DNA from: Phytohabitans sp037414955
Lineage (GTDB): Bacteria; Actinomycetota; Actinomycetes; Mycobacteriales; Micromonosporaceae
Length of the DNA: 64,000 nt
Direction of reading: 5' to 3'
Assembly (NCBI GenBank): GCA_037414955.1
Contig: JBBEWH010000086.1
Location: 62,001-126,000 of the forward strand
The notes beneath the pieces are model-generated. The model searched no databases, was not told where the DNA came from, and worked only from the letters and a program-made list of their open reading frames with translations. The position numbers and the translations under genes are program-made. This document shows, one piece after another, positions 34,711 through 43,286 of the stretch; the first letter of the stretch is position 1; every line of letters begins with the position of its first letter.

Positions 34711-36180
34711 GTGCGGCGCACAGAAAGATCATGGTGGACGGACGGAATCTTCGAAGGCCGGTCGATCCGTGAGGTCCTTGCGGCTCGCGATATCGGTGGC
34801 GTATTCCGGTTTCTCAAGACCCGCGGCTGGAGTCGCGCAGCCATCGCCGGCGCCGCTGGTCTCAGCGAGACGCGGGTACGGTCCGTGGCCCAAGGCAAGC
34901 AGCAGATCGCCTCCTACGACGTACTGGAACGGATCGCTGCAGGCCTGGACATCGAGCGAGGACTGCTCGGCTTGGCGTATACCGACGCGGCCAGCGAGCC
35001 CGCCCAGATCGACACCGAGCCCGGCCCGTACCACGAGCGCCATACGGGGGCAGCTGAGATTCGTGCGGTGACGTCGCAGTCGCAAGTCCACGATGGTCGA
35101 GGAGATCTACCGGCAGGGCACGACGGTAGCCTGGATGCGTTGTCACTCAGCGGTCTCGACGAGGCAGGAGAGTACGACGTGAAGCGCCGCACCGTGCTCG
35201 GCACGTTGACCGGACTGGCTCTCGGTAACGTCACCCCTGTCGCCCTGGAAGCCGTCGGCCACGGCCTGAGCTACGCCACGGGATCGGACCATGCCGATTG
35301 GGACAACATCGCAGCCGACTACGGTGTCGACTATTACGCGATCTCGCCAGCGGAGATGATCCAACGGCTGCGCATCGACCTCACGGTTCTCCAGCACCAG
35401 ATTGTCGCCACCTCGAGCACGGACCTTCTGCGTGTTGCGGGCCAACTTTCCACCATCATGGCGATGTCCCTGGCGGCGATTGGGCAACTCGGCCTTTCAC
35501 GGCGATGGTGGCGCCGCGCTCGCTGCCACGCCGACGAGTCCGGCGATGTCGACACGCAGGTACTGGTGCGGGCGTGGGAGGTCACCAGCGGCGGTTACGA
35601 GCGTCGGCCGCTCCCTCAGCTCATCGAACTTGCCGACGAGGCGGTAGCGATGGCCGCCGACCGCCCCACCGCCGCCGTCGCTGGCCTCTACGCCGGCCGT
35701 GCCCAGGCGTTGGCCATCGCCGGTCGCTACGACGAGGCGATCGCTTCAGCGCACATGGTGGAAGCAGTCAGCGACCGGATCCCGGCCGCCGTCACGGCCG
35801 AGGTCGAGTCGCTGTGGGGGTGGCCAGAGCATCGCACGTTGCACACCTTCTCCTACGTCTACACGGAAGCTGGCGACGACGACAGTCTCGTGGCCGCGAC
35901 CGCGGTACAGGAGCGCGCGCTTGCGCTGTACCCGCCGAGCCTGGCACGGCTACGCACCCAGGTCGGCATGCATCAGGCGTCCCGCCTCATCCAGCAAAGG
36001 CACATCGCCGACGGGCTGCGCCACGCCGCCGACCTGCTCGACGAACTACCGCGCGAGAAGCACAACGCCGTCCTGTACGAGGTCGGTCGCCGGGTCCTAC
36101 ACGCCCTGCCCGCCGAAGAGCGACACCGAGTGGAGGCCACAGACCTGCGCGAGCGGCTGGAGGCCAGCCCGGCGGCCTAG
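34711..36180 (+). CDS. Helix-turn-helix regulator with TPR-like C-terminus (paralogue 1)
   Basis: A 489-residue protein. The N-terminal domain (residues 1-85) is an XRE-like helix-turn-helix: FRFLKTRGWSRAAIAGAAGL, SETRVRSVAQGKQQIASYDV, then LERIAAGLDIERGLLGLAY. A ~70-residue linker follows. The rest is helical with TPR-like units (AAVAGLYAGRAQALAIAGRY, then YDEAIASAHMVEAVSDRI). This architecture is common in actinobacterial regulators of small specialised clusters. GTG at 34711 follows GGGAGG. A nearly identical N-terminus occurs in the protein at 47823. The GNAT gene starts 10 bp after the stop, so it is likely in the same transcript. Confidence 0.78.
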   Translation: MRRTERSWWTDGIFEGRSIREVLAARDIGGVFRFLKTRGWSRAAIAGAAGLSETRVRSVAQGKQQIASYDVLERIAAGLDIERGLLGLAYTDAASEPAQIDTEPGPYHERHTGAAEIRAVTSQSQVHDGRGDLPAGHDGSLDALSLSGLDEAGEYDVKRRTVLGTLTGLALGNVTPVALEAVGHGLSYATGSDHADWDNIAADYGVDYYAISPAEMIQRLRIDLTVLQHQIVATSSTDLLRVAGQLSTIMAMSLAAIGQLGLSRRWWRRARCHADESGDVDTQVLVRAWEVTSGGYERRPLPQLIELADEAVAMAADRPTAAVAGLYAGRAQALAIAGRYDEAIASAHMVEAVSDRIPAAVTAEVESLWGWPEHRTLHTFSYVYTEAGDDDSLVAATAVQERALALYPPSLARLRTQVGMHQASRLIQQRHIADGLRHAADLLDELPREKHNAVLYEVGRRVLHALPAEERHRVEATDLRERLEASPAA

Positions 36181-36190
36181 GCTCATATCC

Positions 36191-36727
36191 GTGGATGTGC
36201 AATACGCCCTGCTCACCGGCGAGCAGGCCGGTCCCCTCGTCCCCGACCTGGTCGACCTGTACGCCGCAGTGTACTCAGCGCCCCCGTACGAGGAAGGCCC
36301 GGAGCAAGTCGGAGAGTTCGCGACGAAGATACGCAACGAACTGGAGCGCCCAGGGTTCAGGCAGACGTGTGCGTTCCTTGACGGCCAGCTGATCGGCGCC
36401 GCCTATGGCTGGACCATGGAAGCGGGGAGTTGGTGGTCCAATGCCGAAAACGACCCGCCCGCCGAGATCCTCAACGCGCCCAAGTTCGCGATCATGGAGT
36501 GGATCGTCGAGCTGGAGCACCGTGGGCGCCATATCGGGGAGACAGTGATCCGGATGCTGCTCGCCGATCGCACCGAGTCGTGGGCAACGCTGGCCTCCGA
36601 CCCGCGGTCAGCCGCCAGGGGAATGTACGAACGCGCCGGTTGGCGACAGGTCGGGCGGTCGAAGCTGCCGTGGGGCACAGCCATGGACGTGCTCGTGTTG
36701 CCGCTCACCGGACGTCAGCGATCTTGA
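36191..36727 (+). CDS. GNAT family N-acetyltransferase
   Basis: A 178-residue protein of the GNAT fold, expected to transfer an acetyl group from acetyl-CoA to an amine; the substrate is unknown. The acetyl-CoA site is at about residues 110-125 (VELEHRGRHIGETVIRMLL). The preceding strand (FAIMEWIVELE) and the C-terminal YERAGWRQVGRSKLPWGTAM, in the usual position of the final GNAT strand and helix, agree. GTG at 36191 lies 10 bp after the regulator stop, with no strong ribosome site, so coupling with the regulator is likely. Confidence 0.75.
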   Translation: MDVQYALLTGEQAGPLVPDLVDLYAAVYSAPPYEEGPEQVGEFATKIRNELERPGFRQTCAFLDGQLIGAAYGWTMEAGSWWSNAENDPPAEILNAPKFAIMEWIVELEHRGRHIGETVIRMLLADRTESWATLASDPRSAARGMYERAGWRQVGRSKLPWGTAMDVLVLPLTGRQRS

Positions 36728-37310
36728 CTCGCGGCCGTTTGTTCATCCCAAGCCTCCGCAGCGTGGCTGCGCGGCAACTCACCCATTCGCGACACCACCG
36801 TGGTCGTCCGGACCGCCCGTCACCGGCCAGCTCGGAGAGCGGCTTCACCACCTGGTGAGTTCACGTCAGGCTGATACGCAGCGGCGACAGCTACGGACCG
36901 CCGACTTCGATCGTCCGGGGTGGCTCGGGTCTGCGTGAAGCCGCCGTGAGTACATGTCACCGCGGCGAGTGAACACCGACGCGCCGCCCCTCAAATGCAT
37001 GACAGTGAAAAATGTCCTACCAGCGTTCAATCTGTTCCGAGTGGTGCCGGTTACCCATCCTCTGGAGCGGTCAGAGTTCTACTTCAACCGTCGACAACAC
37101 CGGGCCTGATCAGGCAAAACGTGTCGCCAGCGGTCAGCACCCTCATATCCTGTGACAGGGAAGGGCATACCCGTGCCTATCCCACGATCGGGCAAAGGAC
37201 GGCGAAAACTATGTTCCGTGCGGGCGATGCGACAGACGGCCAGCGGCGGTAACCTGACAGCCCCAACCACCTTCACGCTACCGCGAACGATCATGGTGTG
37301 GTTGCGGTTG
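36728..37310. other. Gene-poor stretch with lower GC
   Basis: I see nothing that I can support as a gene in these ~580 bases. From here to about 40 kb the base composition becomes noticeably less GC-rich than on either side, which suggests a separately acquired segment. Confidence 0.4.
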
Positions 37311-37520
37311 CTAGCCATGGGGCGGAGGTTCGAACAGGCGAACAGGTAGAGCAGACACGAATTCGTGCCACTGATCTTGCGCGAAGCGCAGAACTGGTCC
37401 ATGGCGATCTTTGGAGTCGCGGATGAAGACAGACTTGTCCGCTGATGCCACCTCGATGCAGTTGGTATTAGCGCTGCGGGAACTCTTACGCCAGACAAGG
37501 CCGGGATCCAGCTCTGCCAC
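37311..37520 (-). CDS. DUF397 protein
   Basis: A 69-residue protein of the DUF397 family: LVWRKSSRSANTNCIEVASA, then KSVFIRDSKDRHGPVLRFAQ and WHEFVSAL. These small proteins usually sit next to an XRE/DUF5753 regulator and are thought to act with it, sometimes described as an antitoxin-like partner. I choose the GTG at 37520 (VAELDPGLVW), which has GGGGAGG 5 nt upstream; the frame is open for another 350 bases without coding signal. The matching regulator lies at 38770-39663 on the same strand, separated by two other small genes. Confidence 0.82.
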   Translation of the reverse strand: MAELDPGLVWRKSSRSANTNCIEVASADKSVFIRDSKDRHGPVLRFAQDQWHEFVSALPVRLFEPPPHG

Positions 37521-37865
37521 GGACACCTCCCCAGTTAGAAGGCTCGCCGCCCTACAGACGTCGTTGCCGGTCGGGGCGCCTTGTGACTGCGCTCGGCCTC
37601 CGGAGCCGTCCGCAGACGGTAGACCTCGGTGGGCCTCGCATCGGCGCACCCCTTGGTTAGCACAGGGTAGCGATGCGATGCCATGTAGTACATCTGACAG
37701 TTGGGGGCGACACCCCAACCTACTCGCCAGTAGGCTACGATGTGCGGGTATGTTGTTGTCCCAAAGCACAGCCACCAGCACTGCCCCCCTCCGTCCATCC
37801 GTAAACCTCAAAGGGATGAACGATGCGAACACGACCTTCGACTGTCGCGCAGGGAGGGAGGCAAA
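37521..37865. promoter_or_regulatory. Divergent intergenic region with two small hairpins
   Basis: The 345 bases between the DUF397 gene and the divergent membrane gene carry two adjacent inverted repeats. GTTGGGG pairs with CCCCAAC (37700-37706 and 37713-37719), and CCTAC pairs with GTAGG (37719-37723 and 37730-37734). They lie between two divergent starts and could be operators or attenuators. No gene is supported here. Confidence 0.35.
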
Positions 37866-38156
37866 ATGCATTGGAAGCTAGGACCCACTGACACCGAAGT
37901 AGGTCCGCTCGAGACAGAGTCCGAGCCGGTCGAGCATAGATCCGGCGTCGCCATAGCGACATATGTTGCGGTTGTCGGCGCGAGCGCAGTCTTGTTAGCT
38001 GTATTGGCAGGATCGATAGCCGAACGGATTTATGGCAGCAACGGCTGGATACGCCTTCTCCAAGTGACTACATTGGTCACCGTCGGAGTCAGCGCCGGCC
38101 TTAAAGCAGATTCTATATTCGATAGACTCAGACGGCGCCGCCAGCCTGGCCGCTAG
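37866..38156 (+). CDS. Small two-helix membrane protein
   Basis: A 96-residue protein with a polar, acidic N-terminus (HWKLGPTDTEVGPLETESEP). Two membrane helices follow (GVAIATYVAVVGASAVLLAV and WIRLLQVTTLVTVGVSAGLK), then a basic tail (FDRLRRRRQPGR). GGGAGGGAGG precedes the ATG at 37866. It converges with the membrane gene at 38183. Function unknown. Confidence 0.55.
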   Translation: MHWKLGPTDTEVGPLETESEPVEHRSGVAIATYVAVVGASAVLLAVLAGSIAERIYGSNGWIRLLQVTTLVTVGVSAGLKADSIFDRLRRRRQPGR

Positions 38157-38182
38157 TCGTAGCCTGCCCATTATTAGGACGA

Positions 38183-38596
38183 TCAAGGGGCGCCTTTCGC
38201 AGCGTCCTTGTTCTGCTTAGTATTCTGTTCTGTCGCCGCTGCTCGTGCGTTGACCCGCCGGTTATGCCAGGACTTCAGCGCCATAGTCACAATCGCAATG
38301 CTAGCGATGGCAGCCGCGACATTGGGGTATTTCAAGGCGAAGTCAACTGCCTGTTGCCAGGCACTTCCTGCCGGCTTGCGGACAAAGGAGTAAGTATCCG
38401 GGACAAGTAGGGCAACCGGAATAGCGAAGGCAAACAAGGTCGCGATTGCCCGCAACGTGCCGCCCCACGTTTTTTGAGAGTCCGCAAAGACGCCGTCGAG
38501 GATGTTGAACAGGCGGAAGACGATATAGCCTAATAGCCCAAAAGGCCCACGGATCTGAGGCGGCATGTTGCCGCTCGGCTTGCGTGGCGCAGTCAT
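38183..38596 (-). CDS. Membrane protein of unknown function
   Basis: A 137-residue protein with at least two hydrophobic segments (LRAIATLFAFAIPVALLVP and YPNVAAAIASIAIVTMALK) and a hydrophobic stretch near the N-terminus (FGLLGYIVFRLFNILDGVF). The tail is charged (NARAAATEQNTKQNKDAAKG). Codon use is less GC-biased than in neighbouring regions. It converges on the gene at 37866. I do not recognise a family. Confidence 0.55.
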   Translation of the reverse strand: MTAPRKPSGNMPPQIRGPFGLLGYIVFRLFNILDGVFADSQKTWGGTLRAIATLFAFAIPVALLVPDTYSFVRKPAGSAWQQAVDFALKYPNVAAAIASIAIVTMALKSWHNRRVNARAAATEQNTKQNKDAAKGAP

Positions 38597-38769
38597 CGTC
38601 CCAGGCTCCGTACTATTCGCGGCGCGGAGAGCCTGCCCAGCCGGGAGAGGGAACCCGGGCGGCGCTTGCCGCTGTGAAGATCCACTGCTGTCACTCCTGC
38701 CTGATCCAGCCGTAACCGTGCTGTTCCTGTGCCTGCGCCCCGTATCCCCCTCCGGGCCCGCGTCAGTCG

Positions 38770-39663
38770 CTATGCGTTCACACTGCCCCCTCCGAGCATG
38801 TCAGCAAGAATTCCGTCTGCGACAGCGGCGAACTCATCTGGGTGCGTCGCCGCCTTCTCCATGGCGAAGAACGCCTCCATATAGGAGGTGATTTCCGCCG
38901 CATCCTCCCGAGTCGTTAGGTCTCCCCGAGAGTTCTCCATGTACAGCAATGCATCATCTTTCGGGTCAGGAAACTCCAAGAGGAGAAAAGGCCCGCGCAT
39001 GCCCTGGTGGGCGCCGGCAGAAAACCGGATCACGCGAATGTTGATACGGGGCCGTGCTGCCACTTCCTTCAAATAGTCAATCTGTCCCAACATAAGTCGA
39101 TCGTTGCCTGACTCCGCACCGACATGCCGCCGCAGAACGGCCTCATCAAGAATGAAGTGCATTTCCGGGAATTGCTCCCGAGACAGCAACTTCTGACGCT
39201 CAATACGAGCCGCTACACGCCGATTGATCGTTTCATCAGACTCGTGTGGGTTGAATGTTCGGGCCGTCGCGTACATATAGTCTTCAGTCTGTAGCAGACC
39301 CGGCACGATCGAGGGCTCGTACTGCCTGAGGAAGCTGGCAGAGACTTCGTAGCCGAGGTATCGACTGAACTCCTTGCCAAGCAGATCTATGTAGGCAGCA
39401 AACCGCTGTTGCCGGCTCTGCCGTGCCATGTTGAGCAGTTCGTCCACCTGTCGCTTATCGGTCACACCGTACAGCTCCGCCAAAGCTCTGAGATCGACAA
39501 TTGAAATGCCTACGTCGCCGTTTTCGATGCGAACAATCTTGGAATGTGACCACTCCAAGGCTTCAGCTACCTGCATCTGAGTCAGACTCTTGTCCATACG
39601 CAGCTCGCGCAGCGCCACCATCAGTCGACGGCGCTGAACAGCCGGATCCAGGTTAGTAGGCAT
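38770..39663 (-). CDS. XRE-family regulator with DUF5753 domain
   Basis: A 297-residue regulator. The N-terminal helix-turn-helix spans ~10-70 (RRRLMVALRELRMDKSLTQM, then QVAEALEWSHSKIVRIENGD). The C-terminal DUF5753 domain carries ASFLRQYEPSIVPGLLQTED, the NRRVAARIERQKLL helix and LIDYLKEV-type repeats, ending in DADDALLYMENSRGD-like sequence. This is the partner class of DUF397 proteins. I chose the second Met (39663) because AAGGAG lies upstream and homology begins there; an ATG at 39711 would add 16 residues. It likely acts with the DUF397 protein at 37311. Confidence 0.85.
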   Translation of the reverse strand: MPTNLDPAVQRRRLMVALRELRMDKSLTQMQVAEALEWSHSKIVRIENGDVGISIVDLRALAELYGVTDKRQVDELLNMARQSRQQRFAAYIDLLGKEFSRYLGYEVSASFLRQYEPSIVPGLLQTEDYMYATARTFNPHESDETINRRVAARIERQKLLSREQFPEMHFILDEAVLRRHVGAESGNDRLMLGQIDYLKEVAARPRINIRVIRFSAGAHQGMRGPFLLLEFPDPKDDALLYMENSRGDLTTREDAAEITSYMEAFFAMEKAATHPDEFAAVADGILADMLGGGSVNA

Positions 39664-40802
39664 CCCCGCTCGCTCCTTACTCTCCGTAGCCGAACCCCAG
39701 GTGATCTGCACATAGCATACTGCCGAGTCCTCATCGAGTGACCGTCATGCATAGGGCACGCCGCCATGTGATGGTGCTAACACCGCAGGTTGTGGGAGCG
39801 CTCCCGTAAGGCTGCACGTTTGTGAAGGCGTTCACAATCGTGCATACGGCATTCCGCTTTAGTGCTACCTGCATAACACGGCTACAAACGGTAGCAGCCA
39901 GATCGATCACACGGCCTGACGTCCAAGACGGTCATGCCTGTCTGACGCTTTTGCACCATTTATCGCGTCGCCCAGGAACTGAAGAATTCATGCTCAGGTT
40001 CATCGACTATTACCCACGAGGCCCTCCCTCGTACTGGATGGGGCGGCTCGGCGCTCAGCCACCACGTCCGGTAGCCCGCAGGATCTAGTTGGGCGTTCGC
40101 CGGGATGGACTTACTGCCGCGGAGAGCCCGTCTGGCCTGTCCACTCGATTCAGCGATCCGCTGCCGTGGGTCGACGCCTAGACCAGGGTCGGCAACCTAA
40201 TCGCCGGGTTCGGCCGGGCCTCGAAGACCAGCAGAGCGCCGCCACCCGTTCACCCCGGCTGCGCTATGGCGGCGACGCGACCCGAACTGGCGCGACGCGG
40301 TCATCCAGGCATGGGGCTTCGACGGCCAGTTCTACGGCGCCACCGTGGGTAACGATGCAGCACGCGTTCGCTGGTTCGCCCTAGACGGTCCAGACACCCT
40401 CGACAATGGCCTGGCCGTGTGGCACTGCACCACCAAGCTGTTCGACCGTGGCGTCCTCGGGATCGGCCTCGACATGCGCGTATGCGTCTCGGCCACCTAG
40501 ACCGCACGTACCAGCGCCGGCCCCGCCCTCTACGACCTTCATGGCACGCGGCTGCAGGCCCGCCCAGGTACTGCGCTGCCGGCCGCCGACCATCTGACCT
40601 GGCATCGGCGCGAAGGTGTTCAAAGGCGACCCGCTCGCCGCGTAGCCGCTGTTGACGCCGGTGCCAGCCGGCGTGCCAGCTGTGCCGGGCGCAGGAGCGC
40701 TGCAGGCAGCGTTGCTGGCCTGGTGGACCACGGTCATGGATGCCCGCAGCGTTGGGTGTGGATGATCGATCCGTTCACCGAGGGATTGTGCTGGCGGGCC
40801 AA
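39664..40802. pseudogene. Gene debris on the plus strand
   Basis: About 1.1 kb without an intact gene. From about 40280 to 40500 one plus-strand frame reads convincingly as protein (DAVIQAWGFDGQFYGATVGN, DAARVRWFALDGPDTLDNGL, then a stop). After the stop the same frame reads on with coding character (GPALYDLHGTRLQARPGTAL). No start or family could be assigned. I read this as a decayed gene with at least one nonsense change. The part from 39712 to 40270 shows nothing I can support. Confidence 0.4.
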
Positions 40803-42170
40803 TCAGGCGGCGAGGGCTTGATGGAACTCGGCGGTGGCGGGCAGGTTAGCCCATCGGCCGCAGAGAGTCGCGTCGAGGCTCCTGAGCTCTTTGGCGATGC
40901 GGGCTGATCCGGTGGTCTGCGCAACCTGGAGGCATTCGAGGCCGAGCGTTGCGGCGCGTTCCGGGTCGGGCTGCGCGGTGGCCAGGACGGTGTTCGCGAG
41001 TTTGGCGAGTTGGTGGCCTTGGTCGCGGTGCAGGTGCGCGGGAGTCTGGGCGATCTTGCGTTCGAGGATGGCGACGGCGGTTTCGGCCTGGCCGCAGGCG
41101 CGGTAGCCGCTGGCAGACTGCTCTTCGAGGGTGTCCAGATCGTAGTGGTGCAGGTATACCGGGGCATCGTCATCCACGTCATCGGGGTGGCGGCTGAGCA
41201 GGTCCGCGGCGGTGTCCAGATCGGCGCGGAAGTGGTCGACGTCGCCACGTAGCGCCCACCCGCGGGCCTCTTGCTGGCGGGCCAGGGCGACGAGCTTCGG
41301 GCTGGCCGGGCCGGGTACCCTCCGCGCGGCGGCGGCCAGTTCGATCACGGTGACGGCGTCGTCGTCGAGTAACGCGATGTTGCTCTTGCGCACGAGCATG
41401 TAGGCGACCATCTGGTAGTCACCGACGGCCTGCGCCCATTGGCTGGCCCGATCGGACCAGTACATCGCCGCGGTGGTATCGCCGGTGTCCTGGTGCAGCC
41501 AGCCAGCGAACTCGGCATACTGGGCCAGCAGGCCAAGTAACGGATCGGCGGTGCCGGGCGAGGCGTGGCGGCGCAGCCCGTCCAGGACCTCGAGCTGGGC
41601 GTGGACCGATCCGAGGAGTTGGCGGGGGCCGAGCATCTTGTCGGCGGTGAAGTGTTCGGCCAGCAGGGCACGGAAGTAGTCCAGGACCTGTGGGTCGACC
41701 CGGCGAGGCCCGTGCAGCACCTCGGACACGCGTTCGGCCTGGTCGAGGTCGGTGATCCCGGCAGGCAGCGCCGCCCGCAAGGCACCACTGGCCAGTAGCT
41801 GGGCGAACTCGCGTCGGGATAGGTTCACGTGCACGATCCTTCCGTCCGTGGTCCGCAGTTCCACCATCACGCTATCGCCATGGTCGACACGGAACCCGGT
41901 AGTGGGAAGAGTCTTCGGTCCCGGGCTGGGTGTGTCGGGGGCCAGTGACCTCAGCAGGATCAGCAGCCCGCCGGCGCCGAGGGCCGCATCGATGGCCGGC
42001 ACGTGGTGCGGGTCGATGAGGTGCTCGCCGTTTTCCACCCGGGACAGGCGGCTGTAGTCGTAGTGCACCATCTGGTCCAGCGTGCGCAGGGAGAGCCCGG
42101 CCTGGGTGCGTAGCTGGCGCAGCGCCAAGCCGAAGACCTGCCGCACGGCGTCGCCGCGGCCCGAATCCAT
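40803..42170 (-). CDS. XRE-family regulator with TPR-like repeats
   Basis: A 455-residue regulator. Residues ~10-65 are the helix-turn-helix: FGLALRQLRTQAGLSLRTLD, then QMVHYDYSRLSRVENGEHLI. A short strand-rich part follows (VMVELRTTDGRIVHVNLSRR). The C-terminal ~300 residues are TPR-like helices (LGLLAQYAEFAGWLHQDTGD, and others), the sensing region in related actinobacterial regulators. I chose the ATG at 42170; upstream in-frame sequence to 42350 lacks coding character. It is divergent from the kinase, dehydrogenase, aminotransferase and NUDIX operon and probably controls it from the 196-bp gap. Confidence 0.75.
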   Translation of the reverse strand: MDSGRGDAVRQVFGLALRQLRTQAGLSLRTLDQMVHYDYSRLSRVENGEHLIDPHHVPAIDAALGAGGLLILLRSLAPDTPSPGPKTLPTTGFRVDHGDSVMVELRTTDGRIVHVNLSRREFAQLLASGALRAALPAGITDLDQAERVSEVLHGPRRVDPQVLDYFRALLAEHFTADKMLGPRQLLGSVHAQLEVLDGLRRHASPGTADPLLGLLAQYAEFAGWLHQDTGDTTAAMYWSDRASQWAQAVGDYQMVAYMLVRKSNIALLDDDAVTVIELAAAARRVPGPASPKLVALARQQEARGWALRGDVDHFRADLDTAADLLSRHPDDVDDDAPVYLHHYDLDTLEEQSASGYRACGQAETAVAILERKIAQTPAHLHRDQGHQLAKLANTVLATAQPDPERAATLGLECLQVAQTTGSARIAKELRSLDATLCGRWANLPATAEFHQALAA

Positions 42171-42366
42171 GCCTGACTGCCTTCGATCGGTTGTTGCCGA
42201 TGTTGCCGCAACACCGGACCCGTTCACAACTGGTCTATGCCCGGCGACGCTGAGTTGACGGCACCAATCTTGTCGTCCGACGCCGTCCAATGCCGCACTG
42301 CGGAGCGCAGCTGCATCGCTGTCCTGCGGTCGCGGAGCTTCGCGTCGCACCGGAGGTGAATGAACA

Positions 42367-42660
42367 GTGGGTGGGCTGTCTAGGGATGCGTTCGGCGCCT
42401 ACGCCCGGAAGCAGATCGCCGCGGCGGAGCAGGGCCTGACCGGGCACAAGGACACCGGCGAAGACGTCTGCACTTGCGGTCGCCCCCAGCCATGCCCGGT
42501 CGCGCAGCCGTGCGCCCAGACCCATAACCACTATCGGGCCAGGCTTGCGCTGCTGGAACAGGCCGTCGTGTTGCCCAGGGTCCGACCGGCGGTCGCATCC
42601 ATGCCGACGCCGTGCTGGCGGCGGATGATCGCGGCGGCGGTGATCGGTGGTGGCCGCTGA
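42367..42660 (+). CDS. Small Cys/His-rich protein heading an operon
   Basis: A 97-residue protein from a GTG at 42367 with GGAGG about 11 nt upstream. The middle, CTCGRPQPCPVAQPCAQTHN, has four Cys and a nearby HxH-type pattern, which would suit zinc binding. The N-terminus is helical (LSRDAFGAYARKQIAAAEQG). Its TGA overlaps the ATG of the kinase gene. It may be a small metal-binding accessory protein of the operon. No family recognised. Confidence 0.55.
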   Translation: MGGLSRDAFGAYARKQIAAAEQGLTGHKDTGEDVCTCGRPQPCPVAQPCAQTHNHYRARLALLEQAVVLPRVRPAVASMPTPCWRRMIAAAVIGGGR

Positions 42661-43286
42661 TGCGCGGCCGGTTCATCGTCATCGAAGGACCGACCGGAGT
42701 GGGCAAGACGACGCTAGCCAAGCGGCTGGCGGCCACACTGGACGCGGCGGCGGTGTTCGATCCGTTCGAGGCCAACCCATTCCTGCCGACACTGCTGACC
42801 GCCGGTCCGGCGGCAACGCCGGAATTGGCGTTACGGGTGGAGTTGACGTTCCTCGCGCTGCGGGTCGCGCAGCTACGCCACATCGACGCGATACTTGCCA
42901 CCGGCCGTGGTGTGGTCGCCGACTGGGCGATGCTCAAGCAGCCGATCTTCGCCGCCACCACCCTCGATCTCGCGGACACGACACGCCTGGCCGCCACCGT
43001 GCAGCTATGGGCGCATGTCGTGCCCACTCCGGACCTGCTGATCGGGCTGTCGGCCTCCACCGCGGTCCTGCACGGGCGGGTGCGCCGCCGCGGCCGGGAC
43101 CTGGAAGCCGGCGTGACCGCCGCACAACTCACCGCCCTGTCCACCGCATTCGAGGCCGCCTACCGGCAATGGAGCAGCCCGCTGATCCGGGTGGACACCG
43201 ACACGTTCGACGTCTTCGACAACCACCACCTGTCCAAGCTGGCCACCCAGGTGCGCCAGCTTCCTGCCCCCATGGAGTTCCGATGA
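42660..43286 (+). CDS. Deoxynucleoside kinase/thymidylate kinase-like protein
   Basis: A 208-residue P-loop kinase. Walker A is GPTGVGKTT at residues 10-18 (RFIVIEGPTGVGKTTLAKRL). A lid-like RGR motif appears as VRRRGRDLEAGVT. The segment GVVADWAMLKQPIF resembles the DW/K region of deoxynucleoside kinases. The fold is that of dNK/dTMP kinases; the phosphate acceptor may be a nucleoside, nucleotide or another small alcohol. ATGA overlaps the upstream stop, and the stop overlaps the next ATG. It is not likely to be housekeeping, given the cluster. Confidence 0.7.
   Translation: MRGRFIVIEGPTGVGKTTLAKRLAATLDAAAVFDPFEANPFLPTLLTAGPAATPELALRVELTFLALRVAQLRHIDAILATGRGVVADWAMLKQPIFAATTLDLADTTRLAATVQLWAHVVPTPDLLIGLSASTAVLHGRVRRRGRDLEAGVTAAQLTALSTAFEAAYRQWSSPLIRVDTDTFDVFDNHHLSKLATQVRQLPAPMEFR

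Noticed and set aside
36995..37349. Two short plus-strand frames
   Set aside because: Neither has a ribosome site or coding-like composition.
39822..40088. An 88-residue plus-strand frame
   Set aside because: No ribosome site, mixed composition and no recognisable motif; it lies in a decayed stretch.
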